Positions 50,867 through 60,868 of a stretch of 64,000 nt of DNA are shown piece after piece. The DNA comes from a bacterium (GTDB taxonomy: Bacteria; Bacillota; Bacilli; Lactobacillales; Streptococcaceae). Each line of letters opens with the position of its first letter. The first letter of the stretch is position 1. The stretch spans positions 1 to 64,000 of the forward strand of contig CAJNCV010000005.1 in NCBI GenBank assembly GCA_905221385.1, written 5' to 3'. The notes under the pieces are model-generated. The model saw only the letters and a program-made list of their open reading frames with translations, did not search any database and was not told where the DNA came from. The position numbers were made by a program, and so were the translations under genes.

Positions 50867-52296
50867 AAGTTCTAAAAAATTTTATCTATAATTTTTTGTA
50901 TAAAGTTTTAACTATTATTCTTCCTTTTATTACTGTTCCGTATGTAACGAGAATTTTCAGTCCAAATATTATGGGGAGTTATAACTATACTGCTTCTATT
51001 ACAACTTATTTCACCATGTTTGGTATGTTGGGGATAGTAACATATGGTAGTAATCAGATTGCAAAAGTAAGTCATAGAGGAAAACAAGAGATTTCTTATA
51101 CATTTTCTTCAATTTATTACTTTCAATTGTTGACTACGGGAATAGCGACTTTATGCTATCTACTATATATATTGCTATTTCCAGGGCAGTATCAGCAATA
51201 TTTTTTAGTTCAGATTTTTTCATTGCTTTCAATTATGCTTGATATTAGCTGGCTCTTTCAAGGTATTGAAGATTTTAAAAATATTGTAATCCGTAATACG
51301 TTTGTGAAAATGTTGGGTGTTGTCTGTATCTTCTTATTTATTAAGAGCCCATCGGATATTTATCTCTATATTCTAATGATGAGCCTTTCGTCAATGATTT
51401 CACAAGGATTCATGTGGCTTAATGTAAAAAATTATGTTTCGCTGGTGAAGGTCAGTATACAAGAAGTTTTGTCAAATTTTAGACCTACACTATCCTTCTT
51501 TTTGCCTCAAGTTTCCATTACGATTTATAATACGTTAGATAGAATTATTCTTGGTTCTTTAAGCAGTGTGTTTGACGTTGGAATTTATACACAAGCAGTC
51601 AATATCAATTCAATTTTAATTAGCTTAGTTGCTACGCTAAGCGCAGTATTGCTTCCTAGAATGACAAATTTATATGCCCAAGGCAAGCATGAAGAAGTTC
51701 AGAGGGTCATGTCATCATCCATGCTTTTCAATAGTATCATTACTTTTCCGACAGTATTTGGTATGCTTCTTGTGAGCCAAGAGTTTGTTCATCTTTTTTT
51801 AGGCAGACAGTATGCCGAATCATATGTTGCAATCAATATTGTGGTCTTTGCCCTGATTCCCATTGCTTTTTCTGAGATTGTTGGAAGGCAGACATTAATT
51901 CCTACAGATAATGTCAAACTCTTTACCGCGTCTGTAATGTCAGGAGCTGTCGTTAGTATTGTCCTTAATATGTTGGCTATACCGCTTTTTGGATATAGAG
52001 GAGCAGCAGTGACACTAGTTGTTGTAGAAACAGTAGTCTGTGTTTTGATGACTTATTTTGCTCGTAAATATTTAGATATTGTAGATTTACTTAAAATAGC
52101 AACTAAACCATTAGTTGCTAGTGTTGTAACGGGTACTCTTGTATATCTATTATTTTCAAGTGTGCTATCTATTTCTAATAATTTGTTAAGTATGTTACTA
52201 AAAGTTATTGTTTATTCAATAGTATATGGTTTTCTATTGCTGTTAACAAAAACAATTAGTCACAAAGAACTCTCTTTGCTACGAAAAAAAAGATAG
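50863..52296 (+). CDS. wzx: Repeat-unit flippase Wzx
   Basis: A 477-residue polysaccharide transporter (PST/MATE-like) with about 12 to 14 helices. The N-terminal FIYNFLYKVLTIILPFITVP and YVTRIFSPNIMGSYNYT are typical of Wzx. It flips the lipid-linked repeat across the membrane for Wzy. The start is probably TTG at 50863, which overlaps the previous stop and has AAAGGA 8 bp upstream. It closes the AT-rich block of the locus. Confidence 0.93.
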   Translation: MKVLKNFIYNFLYKVLTIILPFITVPYVTRIFSPNIMGSYNYTASITTYFTMFGMLGIVTYGSNQIAKVSHRGKQEISYTFSSIYYFQLLTTGIATLCYLLYILLFPGQYQQYFLVQIFSLLSIMLDISWLFQGIEDFKNIVIRNTFVKMLGVVCIFLFIKSPSDIYLYILMMSLSSMISQGFMWLNVKNYVSLVKVSIQEVLSNFRPTLSFFLPQVSITIYNTLDRIILGSLSSVFDVGIYTQAVNINSILISLVATLSAVLLPRMTNLYAQGKHEEVQRVMSSSMLFNSIITFPTVFGMLLVSQEFVHLFLGRQYAESYVAINIVVFALIPIAFSEIVGRQTLIPTDNVKLFTASVMSGAVVSIVLNMLAIPLFGYRGAAVTLVVVETVVCVLMTYFARKYLDIVDLLKIATKPLVASVVTGTLVYLLFSSVLSISNNLLSMLLKVIVYSIVYGFLLLLTKTISHKELSLLRKKR

Positions 52297-52299
52297 TTT

Positions 52300-52317
52300 T
52301 GATATAATTGATATAAT
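52300..52317 (+). promoter_or_regulatory. Possible internal promoters before rmlA
   Basis: Two successive extended -10 boxes, TGA-TATAAT (52300-52308) and TGA-TATAAT (52309-52317), lie directly after wzx. The -35 regions are weak. They could give the rml genes expression independent of the cps promoter. Confidence 0.4.
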
Positions 52318-52392
52318 ATAGTCTAATGAGAAACTAGACAGAAAATATAATGATGAAATACAAGATTTAACAATATAGAAAGGTTTTCTACT

Positions 52393-53262
52393 ATGAAAGG
52401 TATTATTCTTGCAGGTGGTTCTGGCACACGTTTATATCCATTGACCCGCGCTGCGTCAAAACAGCTCATGCCGGTTTATGACAAACCCATGATTTATTAT
52501 CCATTGTCAACTCTTATGCTGGCTGGTATCAAGGATATCTTGATTATTTCCACTCCAACAGATTTGCCTCGTTTTGAGGATCTGCTGGGTGACGGCTCTG
52601 AGTTCGGTATCAGGCTTTCTTATGCAGAGCAGCCAAGTCCAGACGGACTGGCACAAGCCTTTATTATCGGGGCTAATTTCATTGGAGATGATCGCGTGGC
52701 GCTGATTCTAGGGGATAATATTTACCATGGACCAGGTCTGAGTAAAATGCTCCAAAATGCTGCTGCTAAGGAAAAAGGAGCAACTGTTTTCGGCTACCAT
52801 GTCAAGGATCCAGAACGCTTTGGTGTTGTAGAATTTGATGAAAATATGAATGCTATCTCCATCGAAGAAAAACCGGAACAGCCGCGCTCTAACTATGCAG
52901 TAACTGGACTGTATTTCTATGATAACGATGTTGTAAAAATTGCCAAGAACATCAAGCCAAGTCCTCGCGGAGAATTGGAAATCACAGATGTTAACAAAGC
53001 TTACTTGGATCGTGGTGATTTGTCTGTTGAGCTTATGGGACGTGGTTTTGCTTGGTTGGATACAGGAACTCACGAAAGCCTTTTAGAAGCCGCTCAATAT
53101 ATCGAAACAGTTCAGCGGATGCAGAACGTTCAGGTGGCAAATCTGGAAGAAATTGCCTATCGCATGGGTTATATCACTAAAGAGCAAGTGCATGAATTGG
53201 CGCAGCCGTTGAAGAAGAATGAATACGGACAATACTTGCTCCGTTTGATTGGAGAAATTTAG
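52393..53262 (+). CDS. rmlA: Glucose-1-phosphate thymidylyltransferase
   Basis: A 289-residue enzyme making dTDP-glucose, the first step to dTDP-rhamnose. The nucleotide-binding motif is [20 protein letters not shown]; conserved active-site segments include [10 protein letters not shown] and [29 protein letters not shown] precedes the ATG. GC content rises again here relative to the transferase block. The rmlC start follows the stop without a gap. Confidence 0.97.
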   Translation: MKGIILAGGSGTRLYPLTRAASKQLMPVYDKPMIYYPLSTLMLAGIKDILIISTPTDLPRFEDLLGDGSEFGIRLSYAEQPSPDGLAQAFIIGANFIGDDRVALILGDNIYHGPGLSKMLQNAAAKEKGATVFGYHVKDPERFGVVEFDENMNAISIEEKPEQPRSNYAVTGLYFYDNDVVKIAKNIKPSPRGELEITDVNKAYLDRGDLSVELMGRGFAWLDTGTHESLLEAAQYIETVQRMQNVQVANLEEIAYRMGYITKEQVHELAQPLKKNEYGQYLLRLIGEI

Positions 53263-53856
53263 ATGACAGATAATTTTTTTGGAAAAACACTTGCAGTGCG
53301 TAAGATTGATGCAATTCCAGGTTTGTTAGAGTTTGACATTCCAGTTCATGGAGACAATCGTGGCTGGTTTAAGGAGAATTTCCAAAAGGAAAAAATGCTA
53401 CCGCTAGGCTTTCCTGAAAGCTTCTTTGCAGAAGGAAAACTGCAAAATAATGTCAGCTTTTCTCGTAAAAATGTCCTACGTGGTCTTCATGCTGAACCTT
53501 GGGATAAGTATATTTCAGTCGCAGATGACGGCAAGGTGCTGGGTTCTTGGGTTGACTTGCGTGAAGGTGAGACTTTTGGCAATACCTACCAGACAGTAAT
53601 TGATGCCAGCAAGGGGATTTTTGTGCCACGTGGCGTAGCCAACGGCTTCCAAGTCCTTTCTGACACGGTTTCCTATAGCTATCTGGTTAATGACTATTGG
53701 GCTTTGGAACTCAAACCGAAGTATGCCTTTGTCAACTATGCAGACCCTGCTCTAGGCATCCAGTGGGAAAATCTAGAAGCAGCAGAAGTCTCAGAAGCAG
53801 ACAAGAACCATCCATTACTCAAGGATGTCAAACCACTAAGAAAAGAAGATTTGTAA
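53263..53856 (+). CDS. rmlC: dTDP-4-dehydrorhamnose 3,5-epimerase
   Basis: A 197-residue cupin epimerase, third enzyme of dTDP-rhamnose synthesis. Recognisable segments are HGDNRGWFKENFQKE, VLRGLHAEPWDKY (active-site His) and VPRGVANGFQVLSD. TTGGAGAAATTTAG lies before the ATG. It belongs to the longer streptococcal Cps2M-type variant of about 197 residues. Confidence 0.96.
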   Translation: MTDNFFGKTLAVRKIDAIPGLLEFDIPVHGDNRGWFKENFQKEKMLPLGFPESFFAEGKLQNNVSFSRKNVLRGLHAEPWDKYISVADDGKVLGSWVDLREGETFGNTYQTVIDASKGIFVPRGVANGFQVLSDTVSYSYLVNDYWALELKPKYAFVNYADPALGIQWENLEAAEVSEADKNHPLLKDVKPLRKEDL

Positions 53857-53857
53857 T

Positions 53858-54406
53858 ATGCTTGGTGGTGAATTTTTAAATAAGAGAGAAAACAAGAAAT
53901 GGATGTTGAATTTACTTTTATCAGTAACATTGCTCTCTTTAAACCAAGTATTCTCATTATTGAGTAAGAATACCTATGAAGTTTCAGTATTGGAAATTTT
54001 TAAAATTTCTAGTACATCTGCTATTATAATGTTTATGGGACTCTTTACCAGTGAAGAGAACTTTGACATATGGATTGGTGGAATTAAGAGTTGGTCTAGA
54101 TTAAGGAAAATAATTTGGCTTGTTGCACTAATAACTTTATCTTTATTAAACTACTTTATTTTTGATAAATTCTTAGTACCAAGTCTTAATACCGTTGATT
54201 TATTTATCTATGAATCAGGTTTGTTACGTAATGCATATATTCTACTATTAAATATCCCTCAATATTTAATGTTATTATGGAATGGATTGATTTTGTGGAT
54301 TGAAATAGCTTCATCTTCATTATTTATATCCTTACCTATTAACTTTATTATTGCTTTTTCCTATGACTGGATTGAGAAAAACTTCCTTAATATTGATAAT
54401 GACTGA
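53858..54406 (+). CDS. Hypothetical membrane protein inserted between rmlC and rmlB
   Basis: A 182-residue protein of unknown function with about four hydrophobic stretches (LLLSVTLLSLNQVFSLLS, IIWLVALITLSLLNYFIF, LLNIPQYLMLLWNGLILWI and a C-terminal helix). The DNA is distinctly more AT-rich than rmlA, rmlC and rmlB on either side. No good ribosome site precedes the ATG at 53858, 2 bp after the rmlC stop, so coupling or a start at 53903 is possible. rmlA, rmlC and rmlB are normally contiguous, so this looks like an insertion. Confidence 0.65.
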   Translation: MLGGEFLNKRENKKWMLNLLLSVTLLSLNQVFSLLSKNTYEVSVLEIFKISSTSAIIMFMGLFTSEENFDIWIGGIKSWSRLRKIIWLVALITLSLLNYFIFDKFLVPSLNTVDLFIYESGLLRNAYILLLNIPQYLMLLWNGLILWIEIASSSLFISLPINFIIAFSYDWIEKNFLNIDND

Positions 54407-54410
54407 CTGA

Positions 54411-55514
<1,104 letters not shown>

Positions 55515-55523
55515 TTAGATACT

Positions 55524-55557
55524 AAAAAGCAAGAGAACTCAAGGTCCCTTGCTTTTT
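55524..55557. terminator. Bidirectional terminator between rmlB and rmlD
   Basis: AAAAAGCAAG (55524-55533) pairs with CTTGCTTTTT (55548-55557), with an inner GGGACCTTG-like pairing. It separates the convergent genes. Confidence 0.85.
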
Positions 55558-55574
55558 ATGTATGTAGTAATCTT

Positions 55575-56429
55575 TTATTTTCTTACTTCTTGTTTATAAA
55601 ACTCTTTAAGGGCATCCTGCCAGGTTGGAATGACGAAACCTGTAGCCTTCGCTTTGGCCAAACTCATGGTTGAGTTGAGGGGACGTTTAGCCTTAGCAGG
55701 GAACTTGCTGGAGTCTACTGGTACTACTTCAACATCACTGTCCTTAAGAATTTCAACAGCAAAGTCATACCAAGTGGTGTCTTCAGTTGAGTCATTTGAT
55801 AAGTGGTAGTAGCCAAATTCTTTTTGATTTTCAGTCAAGTAGGTCATGAACTCAGCCAAGGTACGTGTCCAGGTTGGGCGACCGTGTTGGTCGTTAACTA
55901 CAGTGAGAATTTTATGGGTTTTGGCTAGATTTTGCATGGTAAAGACAAAGTTTTTGCCATAATTTCCAAAGACCCAAGCGGTGCGGATGATGTAATGCTG
56001 TGACGTAAGGTTTTCAACAAGTTCCTCACCCATTCGTTTGGTACGTCCGTACTCTGTCTGCGGATCAGGTAGGTCATCGACTTCCCACTCTTGTCCGATA
56101 GGTTTCTTTCCATCAAAGACATAGTCTGTCGAGATATAGACCAGAGTAGCTCTGTATCTCTCAGAGGCCTTGGCTACATTTTCAGTTCCAGTTACGTTTA
56201 TGGCAAAATTCAGTTCTTTTCCCTCATCTTCTGCTGCATCAACAGCAGTATAAGCTGCACAATGATAGACCAGAGTTGGTTTAACCTCGGCAAAGACTTT
56301 CTCAACCGTTTCAGCATTAGTGATATCCATTTCGGCCACATCCACTGCAACATAGTCCACCTTTCGTTCATCTAGTAAATAACGCAGTTCGGTACCGAGT
56401 TGACCATTTGCACCTGTAATTAATATCAT
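55575..56429 (-). CDS. rmlD: dTDP-4-dehydrorhamnose reductase
   Basis: A 284-residue reductase, last enzyme of dTDP-rhamnose synthesis. NAD(P)H binding is by MILITGANGQLGTELRYLL; the catalytic tyrosine/lysine pair is in TEYGRTKRMGE. TTAAGGAGAAGATA precedes the ATG. Unlike rmlA, rmlC and rmlB it is on the minus strand and needs its own promoter. This is unusual for an rmlACBD set, although the protein is intact. Confidence 0.96.
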   Translation of the reverse strand: MILITGANGQLGTELRYLLDERKVDYVAVDVAEMDITNAETVEKVFAEVKPTLVYHCAAYTAVDAAEDEGKELNFAINVTGTENVAKASERYRATLVYISTDYVFDGKKPIGQEWEVDDLPDPQTEYGRTKRMGEELVENLTSQHYIIRTAWVFGNYGKNFVFTMQNLAKTHKILTVVNDQHGRPTWTRTLAEFMTYLTENQKEFGYYHLSNDSTEDTTWYDFAVEILKDSDVEVVPVDSSKFPAKAKRPLNSTMSLAKAKATGFVIPTWQDALKEFYKQEVRK

Positions 56430-56458
56430 TATCTTCTCCTTAACTTTTCTTCTATCTA

Positions 56459-56467
56459 ATCATAGCA
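56459..56467 (-). promoter_or_regulatory. Extended -10 promoter of rmlD
   Basis: On the minus strand, TGC-TATGAT, 30 bp before the rmlD start. The -35 is not clear. Confidence 0.5.
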
Positions 56468-56603
56468 AAAAAATGATAAAAAATCTTCTATTTAGTCAAT
56501 ATTTTAAATGATAAATTGCAACAAAATAATATAGGTAAGTTGAGTACTAATCCTCTCTAATAGGTTTACCGTTACACTATGTAACCACCGAGCGCCAATA
56601 GCT

Positions 56604-56636
56604 AAAACCTCCTGAGATTTTATTTCTCAGGAGGTT
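56604..56636 (-). terminator. Terminator of pbp1a (minus strand)
   Basis: AACCTCCTGAGA (56606-56617) and TCTCAGGAGGTT (56625-56636) form a 12-bp perfect stem. On the minus strand it is followed by TT then AGC, so the T-run is short. Confidence 0.8.
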
Positions 56637-56646
56637 AATTTTGTTA

Positions 56647-58800
56647 TTATGGCTGTCCTGTTTGAGGAGCCTGGTTTTGTTGATTTGGATTTGTATTTTG
56701 TTGAGGTGAACTTGGTTGCTGACTGTTCCCCGTATTTGGGCTTGTATTTGGAGTAGTAGTTTGAGATGTGCTTCCAGAAGTTGAAGTTGAGGTTTCAGGT
56801 ATAGAACGCTGCTGGGTAGATGGATTTGTCCATGTAGAGCGTGTTCCATTTTTAAAGATGAAGTCTCCACTTCTATAGAGACCTTCAGGCATGGTCCAGT
56901 CACCAGGATGGTTATCTTCAGAAAGATAAGTCATCATTGAACGGTAGACCTTAGCCGCAACATAGAAACCGTCACCAACGATTGGAGTGAGGCGGTTAGA
57001 ATAACCAGTCCAGACAGCCATCGAGTATTTACGCGTATAGCCAACAAACATTTCGTCTGGAGCTACATAACCAGAGTTCTTAATGTATTTTTCAATCTCG
57101 TCATCTGTATAGTTTGATGTACCAGTCTTACCAGCTTGTGGTAGCCATGATAGGTAGGCACCACGACCAGTTCCATAGGTTAGGACTGTTTTCATCATTT
57201 CCGTCATCATGTAGGCAGTAGTTTCTTTCATTGCCCGAGTACCAGGATCGGAGAATACTTTCAAGCTACCATCACTAAAGACGACCTTATTAACATACAT
57301 CGGTTTATGGTAGATACCGCCATTAGCAAAAGCAGCATAAGCAGCAGCCATTTTTTCACTGCTAGCTCCGTATTGCTTATGAGATTCGACTGTATTACTT
57401 GAGATAGCATTGGCATAAACCATGCTAGGGTAATCAATTCCTAGACCATTTAGGAAAGTCTTGGCACGATCTAATCCCACCTTATCAAGTGTTTCTACAG
57501 CTGGCACATTCCGTGATTGCTGTAGAGCATATTGGAGTGTAATACTTCCAAAGTAACTCTTATCCCAGTTGTAGACAGGGGTGTTGGTTCCGGGATAATT
57601 GTATGGAACATCGTGGACAATCGCAGCAGTTGAGTCATAAATGCCATACTCTAAAGCAGGAGCATAGTCTGTGATTGGCTTCATGGTAGATCCCCAGTCA
57701 CGGTTGGTTTCTACCGCTTGATTGATTCCGAAGGAAACATTGCTTGATTGGTGACGGGCACCTAATTGAGCGATGACTTTCCCGTTTGTCACATCTACGA
57801 TAGTTGAAGCTACCTGCAATTCATCGTCTGGATAGTTGACATACTCGTCAGTATTGTAGATATCCCAGAGACGTTGTTGAACTTTAGGATCAACATTAGT
57901 ATAAACTTCCATTCCCGTTGTCAAAAGGTTATAGCCTGTTTCTTGTTCGACTTGATCGATTACCTCTTTGAGATAATTGTCCATATACGGAGGATAGCTA
58001 TTGGCAGATTTCAAGCTTTGAAGTCCGTCTGTAATCGGAGTATTAATCGCTTTTTCGTATTGCTCAGCTGTAATGTAGCCTTGCCCTTTCATCTCAGAGA
58101 GAACTAGATTTCTACGCTCTTGTGCTGCTTCTGGATGGGAGTACGGATCATATTGATTTGGAGCCTGAGGCATTCCGGCTAGAAGGGCCAATTGTGGCAA
58201 ACTTAAATCTTTGAGGTCTTTGCCATAGTAATTTTGAGCAGCTGTCTGCATTCCGTAGTTACCATTTGACATGTAGACCTTATTGATGTAGTAAGTTAGA
58301 ATCTCTTGTTTGGTTGCTTTTTGTTCTAGCTGAATGGCCAACCAAGCTTCCTGAGCCTTACGAGAAAGGGTCTGATCAGAAGTTGATGTAGAGAAATAGG
58401 TTAATTTAATCAACTGCTGTGTCAGGGTTGAAGCACCTTGAAGGCCACCGCCACCACGAAGATTTCGTAAGGAAGCACCGAGGATACGAATAGTATCTAC
58501 TCCACGGTGATTAAAGAAACGATGATCCTCAATTGAGACGATGGCATTGACCAACTCAGTTGGAATCTCATTTGCTTGTGCATTGACACGATGTTCTGAT
58601 CCAAGGTCGGCAATAAGCTCGTCATTGCTGTCATAAATCTTACTAGAAGTCGTTGCGACTAGCTTGCTTTCAGATAGGGCTGGAGCCTTGCTCACATAGT
58701 AGAGAAAGAGGCCTCCGCCTAGCATAATAGCTGCGATAAATAAGGTCAAAAGGCAGATACTGACATACTTAGCTATTCGCAGGAAAGTTTGTTTGTTCAT
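56647..58800 (-). CDS. pbp1a: Penicillin-binding protein 1A
   Basis: A 717-residue class A PBP, transglycosylase and transpeptidase for septal and peripheral peptidoglycan. One N-terminal helix; transglycosylase glutamate E91 in VSIEDHRFF; transpeptidase S371-TMK, SRN at 429-431 and K558-TG. A proline/glutamine/serine-rich tail ends the protein. STMK is unaltered. Residues 575-578 are NSGY where penicillin-susceptible pneumococci have TSQF and many resistant mosaics have NTGY (from memory). It overlaps recU by 4 bp. Confidence 0.96.
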   Translation of the reverse strand: MNKQTFLRIAKYVSICLLTLFIAAIMLGGGLFLYYVSKAPALSESKLVATTSSKIYDSNDELIADLGSEHRVNAQANEIPTELVNAIVSIEDHRFFNHRGVDTIRILGASLRNLRGGGGLQGASTLTQQLIKLTYFSTSTSDQTLSRKAQEAWLAIQLEQKATKQEILTYYINKVYMSNGNYGMQTAAQNYYGKDLKDLSLPQLALLAGMPQAPNQYDPYSHPEAAQERRNLVLSEMKGQGYITAEQYEKAINTPITDGLQSLKSANSYPPYMDNYLKEVIDQVEQETGYNLLTTGMEVYTNVDPKVQQRLWDIYNTDEYVNYPDDELQVASTIVDVTNGKVIAQLGARHQSSNVSFGINQAVETNRDWGSTMKPITDYAPALEYGIYDSTAAIVHDVPYNYPGTNTPVYNWDKSYFGSITLQYALQQSRNVPAVETLDKVGLDRAKTFLNGLGIDYPSMVYANAISSNTVESHKQYGASSEKMAAAYAAFANGGIYHKPMYVNKVVFSDGSLKVFSDPGTRAMKETTAYMMTEMMKTVLTYGTGRGAYLSWLPQAGKTGTSNYTDDEIEKYIKNSGYVAPDEMFVGYTRKYSMAVWTGYSNRLTPIVGDGFYVAAKVYRSMMTYLSEDNHPGDWTMPEGLYRSGDFIFKNGTRSTWTNPSTQQRSIPETSTSTSGSTSQTTTPNTSPNTGNSQQPSSPQQNTNPNQQNQAPQTGQP

Positions 58801-59393
58801 CTTGTTTTACCACCTAGTAAATGTTCTTTGATAACGTCGAGATAGGGAATTTGAGGAAAAGCACCAGGCTCAATCTTATATCCATTTTCTCGAATATATC
58901 CAAGTGGCATTGACTTTTGTCCTCTATCTTGATGATAGAAACGAATCAAATCAATAGCCGGCAATAAGTAGGTTTCTTGCTGAGAAGAAAAGTGAAGGAG
59001 GACAAAACAGATTCCTTGCTGGGCAAGGACTTGTTCCATATGCTGAATCTGATGAGGATGAAAATTCTTCATTGGAATTGCATATTTTTGTCTGGTTTCC
59101 TTGGCTTCAAAGTCGATGTAGTATCCATCATAAACTCCTGAATAGTCTGTGGTTGAGGCCTGTCTAAAGTAGGCTTCAACAATCTTGGCACGACTTCGTT
59201 GGGGATAATCAACACGTACGATTTGGATGGGTGTCGGTTTCTTGTGGATAACAGCCAGCCCATGCGACAAATAGTAGTCGTTAGTAGCATTGATCATCTT
59301 TTCAAAAGACATTCCCCGATTTGCGAAATTTTTTGTTTGTGACAAGGGAGTCTGTCTTTTTTGCGATGAAATTTTATGTGGATAGTTGACCAT
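58797..59393 (-). CDS. recU: Holliday junction resolvase RecU
   Basis: A 198-residue nuclease. The N-terminal [20 protein letters not shown], the active-site acidic cluster in [13 protein letters not shown], and [12 protein letters not shown] are characteristic. It resolves recombination junctions in low-GC Gram-positives. AAGGAGAATT precedes the ATG. The pairing recU-pbp1a, with a 4-bp overlap, is conserved in streptococci and Bacillus. Confidence 0.96.
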   Translation of the reverse strand: MVNYPHKISSQKRQTPLSQTKNFANRGMSFEKMINATNDYYLSHGLAVIHKKPTPIQIVRVDYPQRSRAKIVEAYFRQASTTDYSGVYDGYYIDFEAKETRQKYAIPMKNFHPHQIQHMEQVLAQQGICFVLLHFSSQQETYLLPAIDLIRFYHQDRGQKSMPLGYIRENGYKIEPGAFPQIPYLDVIKEHLLGGKTR

Positions 59394-59425
59394 AATTCTC
59401 CTTATTGGTACAATAACATCACTCT

Positions 59426-59434
59426 ATTATATCA
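59426..59434 (-). promoter_or_regulatory. Extended -10 promoter of recU-pbp1a
   Basis: On the minus strand, TGA-TATAAT, 33 bp before the recU start. Confidence 0.6.
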
Positions 59435-59458
59435 TAAAATTACAAAGAAAGGTTAAAA

Positions 59459-59986
59459 ATGGCAACGGTTTTAGTTTTGGGCTATTCCGCCTTTGATCTG
59501 GGCTTATTTAATGATAAGGATATCCGCATTGGAATCATTAAAACAGCCATTCGAAGAGACCTAGAACGTCTAGCAGAGGAAGGGCTGAATTGGCTCGTTT
59601 TTACGGGAACTTTGGGCTTTGAATACTGGGTACTTCAAGTAGCTCAGGACATGAAGGCGGACTATGGATTTCAGTTAGCAACGATTTTTGATTTTGAAAC
59701 TCATGGCAGTAATTGGAATGAAGCCAATCAGGTCAAATTAAGTGAATTTAAACAAGTTGATTTCGTTAAATATGCCTATCCACACTATGAACATAAGGGG
59801 CAACTGCGTGATTATCAGAAATTTTTACTGGAAAATACGGATGGGTGCTATCTCTTTTATGACGAAGAAAAGGAAAGCAAGTTAGGCTATTTTTACCAAA
59901 TGATGAAAAATCAAGAGAACTATGTTACAAGAAGATTAACGTTTGAGGACCTGAATGAATTGGTAGAAAATTTTCCCGAAAATTGA
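59459..59986 (+). CDS. ypsA: DUF1273 (YpsA) family protein
   Basis: A 175-residue cytoplasmic protein of the YpsA/SLOG superfamily, linked in other Firmicutes to cell division. It starts [16 protein letters not shown] and has [17 protein letters not shown], a likely nucleotide-ligand-binding loop. AAAGGTTAAA precedes the ATG. It is divergent from recU and lies just upstream of gpsB, which matches the conserved neighbourhood. Its molecular role is not settled. Confidence 0.9.
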   Translation: MATVLVLGYSAFDLGLFNDKDIRIGIIKTAIRRDLERLAEEGLNWLVFTGTLGFEYWVLQVAQDMKADYGFQLATIFDFETHGSNWNEANQVKLSEFKQVDFVKYAYPHYEHKGQLRDYQKFLLENTDGCYLFYDEEKESKLGYFYQMMKNQENYVTRRLTFEDLNELVENFPEN

Positions 59987-59996
59987 GGCTTTGACC

Positions 59997-60024
59997 TTGA
60001 TTTTTGTTTGTTTTTTTATATAAT
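59997..60024 (+). promoter_or_regulatory. Promoter of gpsB
   Basis: TTGATT (59997-60002), a 16-bp spacer and TATAAT (60019-60024). Confidence 0.6.
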
Positions 60025-60053
60025 AATACTAGCAACTGATAATGGAGATAGAG

Positions 60054-60380
60054 ATGGCAAGTATTATTTTTTCAGCGAAAGACATTTTTGAACAGGACTT
60101 TGGACGTGAAGTTCGTGGGTATAGTAAGGCAGAGGTGGACGAGTTCTTGGACGATGTGATTAAGGACTATGAAACCTATGCGGCTTTGGTTAAATCTCTT
60201 CGTCAGGAGATTGCTGATTTGAAGGAGGAGTTGTCTCATAAATCACAGGCAACGCCGACTCAGCCAGATTCTATCGAAATGGCGAGCACTACCTCGATGA
60301 CAAATTTTGATATCTTGAAACGCTTAAATCGTCTCGAAAAAGAAGTCTTTGGCAAGCAAATTTTAGACAATCAAGATTGA
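60054..60380 (+). CDS. gpsB: Cell-division adaptor GpsB
   Basis: A 108-residue DivIVA-like protein. The N-terminal membrane-binding and PBP-binding coiled coil includes [20 protein letters not shown] and the basic [12 protein letters not shown] flexible glutamine/threonine-rich linker leads to the C-terminal hexamerisation helix [19 protein letters not shown]. It coordinates septal and peripheral wall synthesis with the StkP kinase in pneumococci. The ATG at 60054 is preferred to the ATG at 60042 because TGGAGATAGAG serves as ribosome site. Confidence 0.95.
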   Translation: MASIIFSAKDIFEQDFGREVRGYSKAEVDEFLDDVIKDYETYAALVKSLRQEIADLKEELSHKSQATPTQPDSIEMASTTSMTNFDILKRLNRLEKEVFGKQILDNQD

Positions 60381-60397
60381 TAATTGAGTGACTGATG

Positions 60398-60796
60398 TGT
60401 GCAATTTTTGGATAATCGCGTGAAGAGAATCTCTTTTCATGAGGAAAGTCCATGCTAGCACAGGCTGTGATGCCTGTAGTGTTTGTGCTAGGCGAATCCA
60501 TAAGCCTAGGGACGAGAAATCGTTACGGCAGTCGAAATGGCTAAGTCTTAGGATAGGTCAGAATAGGCTTGAAAGTGCCACAGTGACGGAGTCTTTCTGG
60601 AAACAGAGAGAGTGGAACGCGGTAAACCCCTCAAGCTAGCAACCCAAATTTTGGTCGGGGCATGGAGTGCACGGAAACGAACGTAGTACTCTGACTGCTA
60701 TCAGTTATAGGCTGTTAGCGGTAGACAGATGATTATCGAAGGAAGTGGTCCTAGTCACTTCTGGAACAAAACATGGCTTATAGAAAATTGCATATA
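60398..60796 (+). ncRNA. rnpB: RNase P RNA (type B)
   Basis: The RNA component of RNase P, which matures the 5' ends of tRNAs. GTGCAATTTT at the 5' end pairs with AAAATTGCAT at the 3' end (P1). The conserved core elements GAGGAAAGTCCATGCTAGCA near the 5' end, GAAACGAACGTAGTACT-like and the 3' GAACAAAACATGGCTTAT are present. The position after gpsB matches pneumococcus. The exact ends are approximate. An open frame inside it is not a gene. Confidence 0.95.
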
Positions 60797-60801
60797 GGTT
60801 G

Positions 60802-60835
60802 GGGCTGAGAAATCTTTCTCAACCTCATTTTTTAA
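60802..60835 (+). terminator. Terminator of rnpB
   Basis: A hairpin whose core is GAGAAA-TC-TTTCTC, extended by TTGGGG pairing with CCTCA, followed by TTTTTT. Confidence 0.75.
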
Positions 60836-60868
60836 AGTGAACAAGAGAAAGGTCTTGCAAGACTAGAA

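Noticed and set aside
56577..56903. Minus-strand frame of about 108 codons, rich in Gln and Ser
   Set aside because: It is an alternative frame of the repetitive C-terminal tail of pbp1a and runs through its terminator.
60439..60639. Open frame of about 66 codons
   Set aside because: It lies wholly inside RNase P RNA, which explains the sequence.
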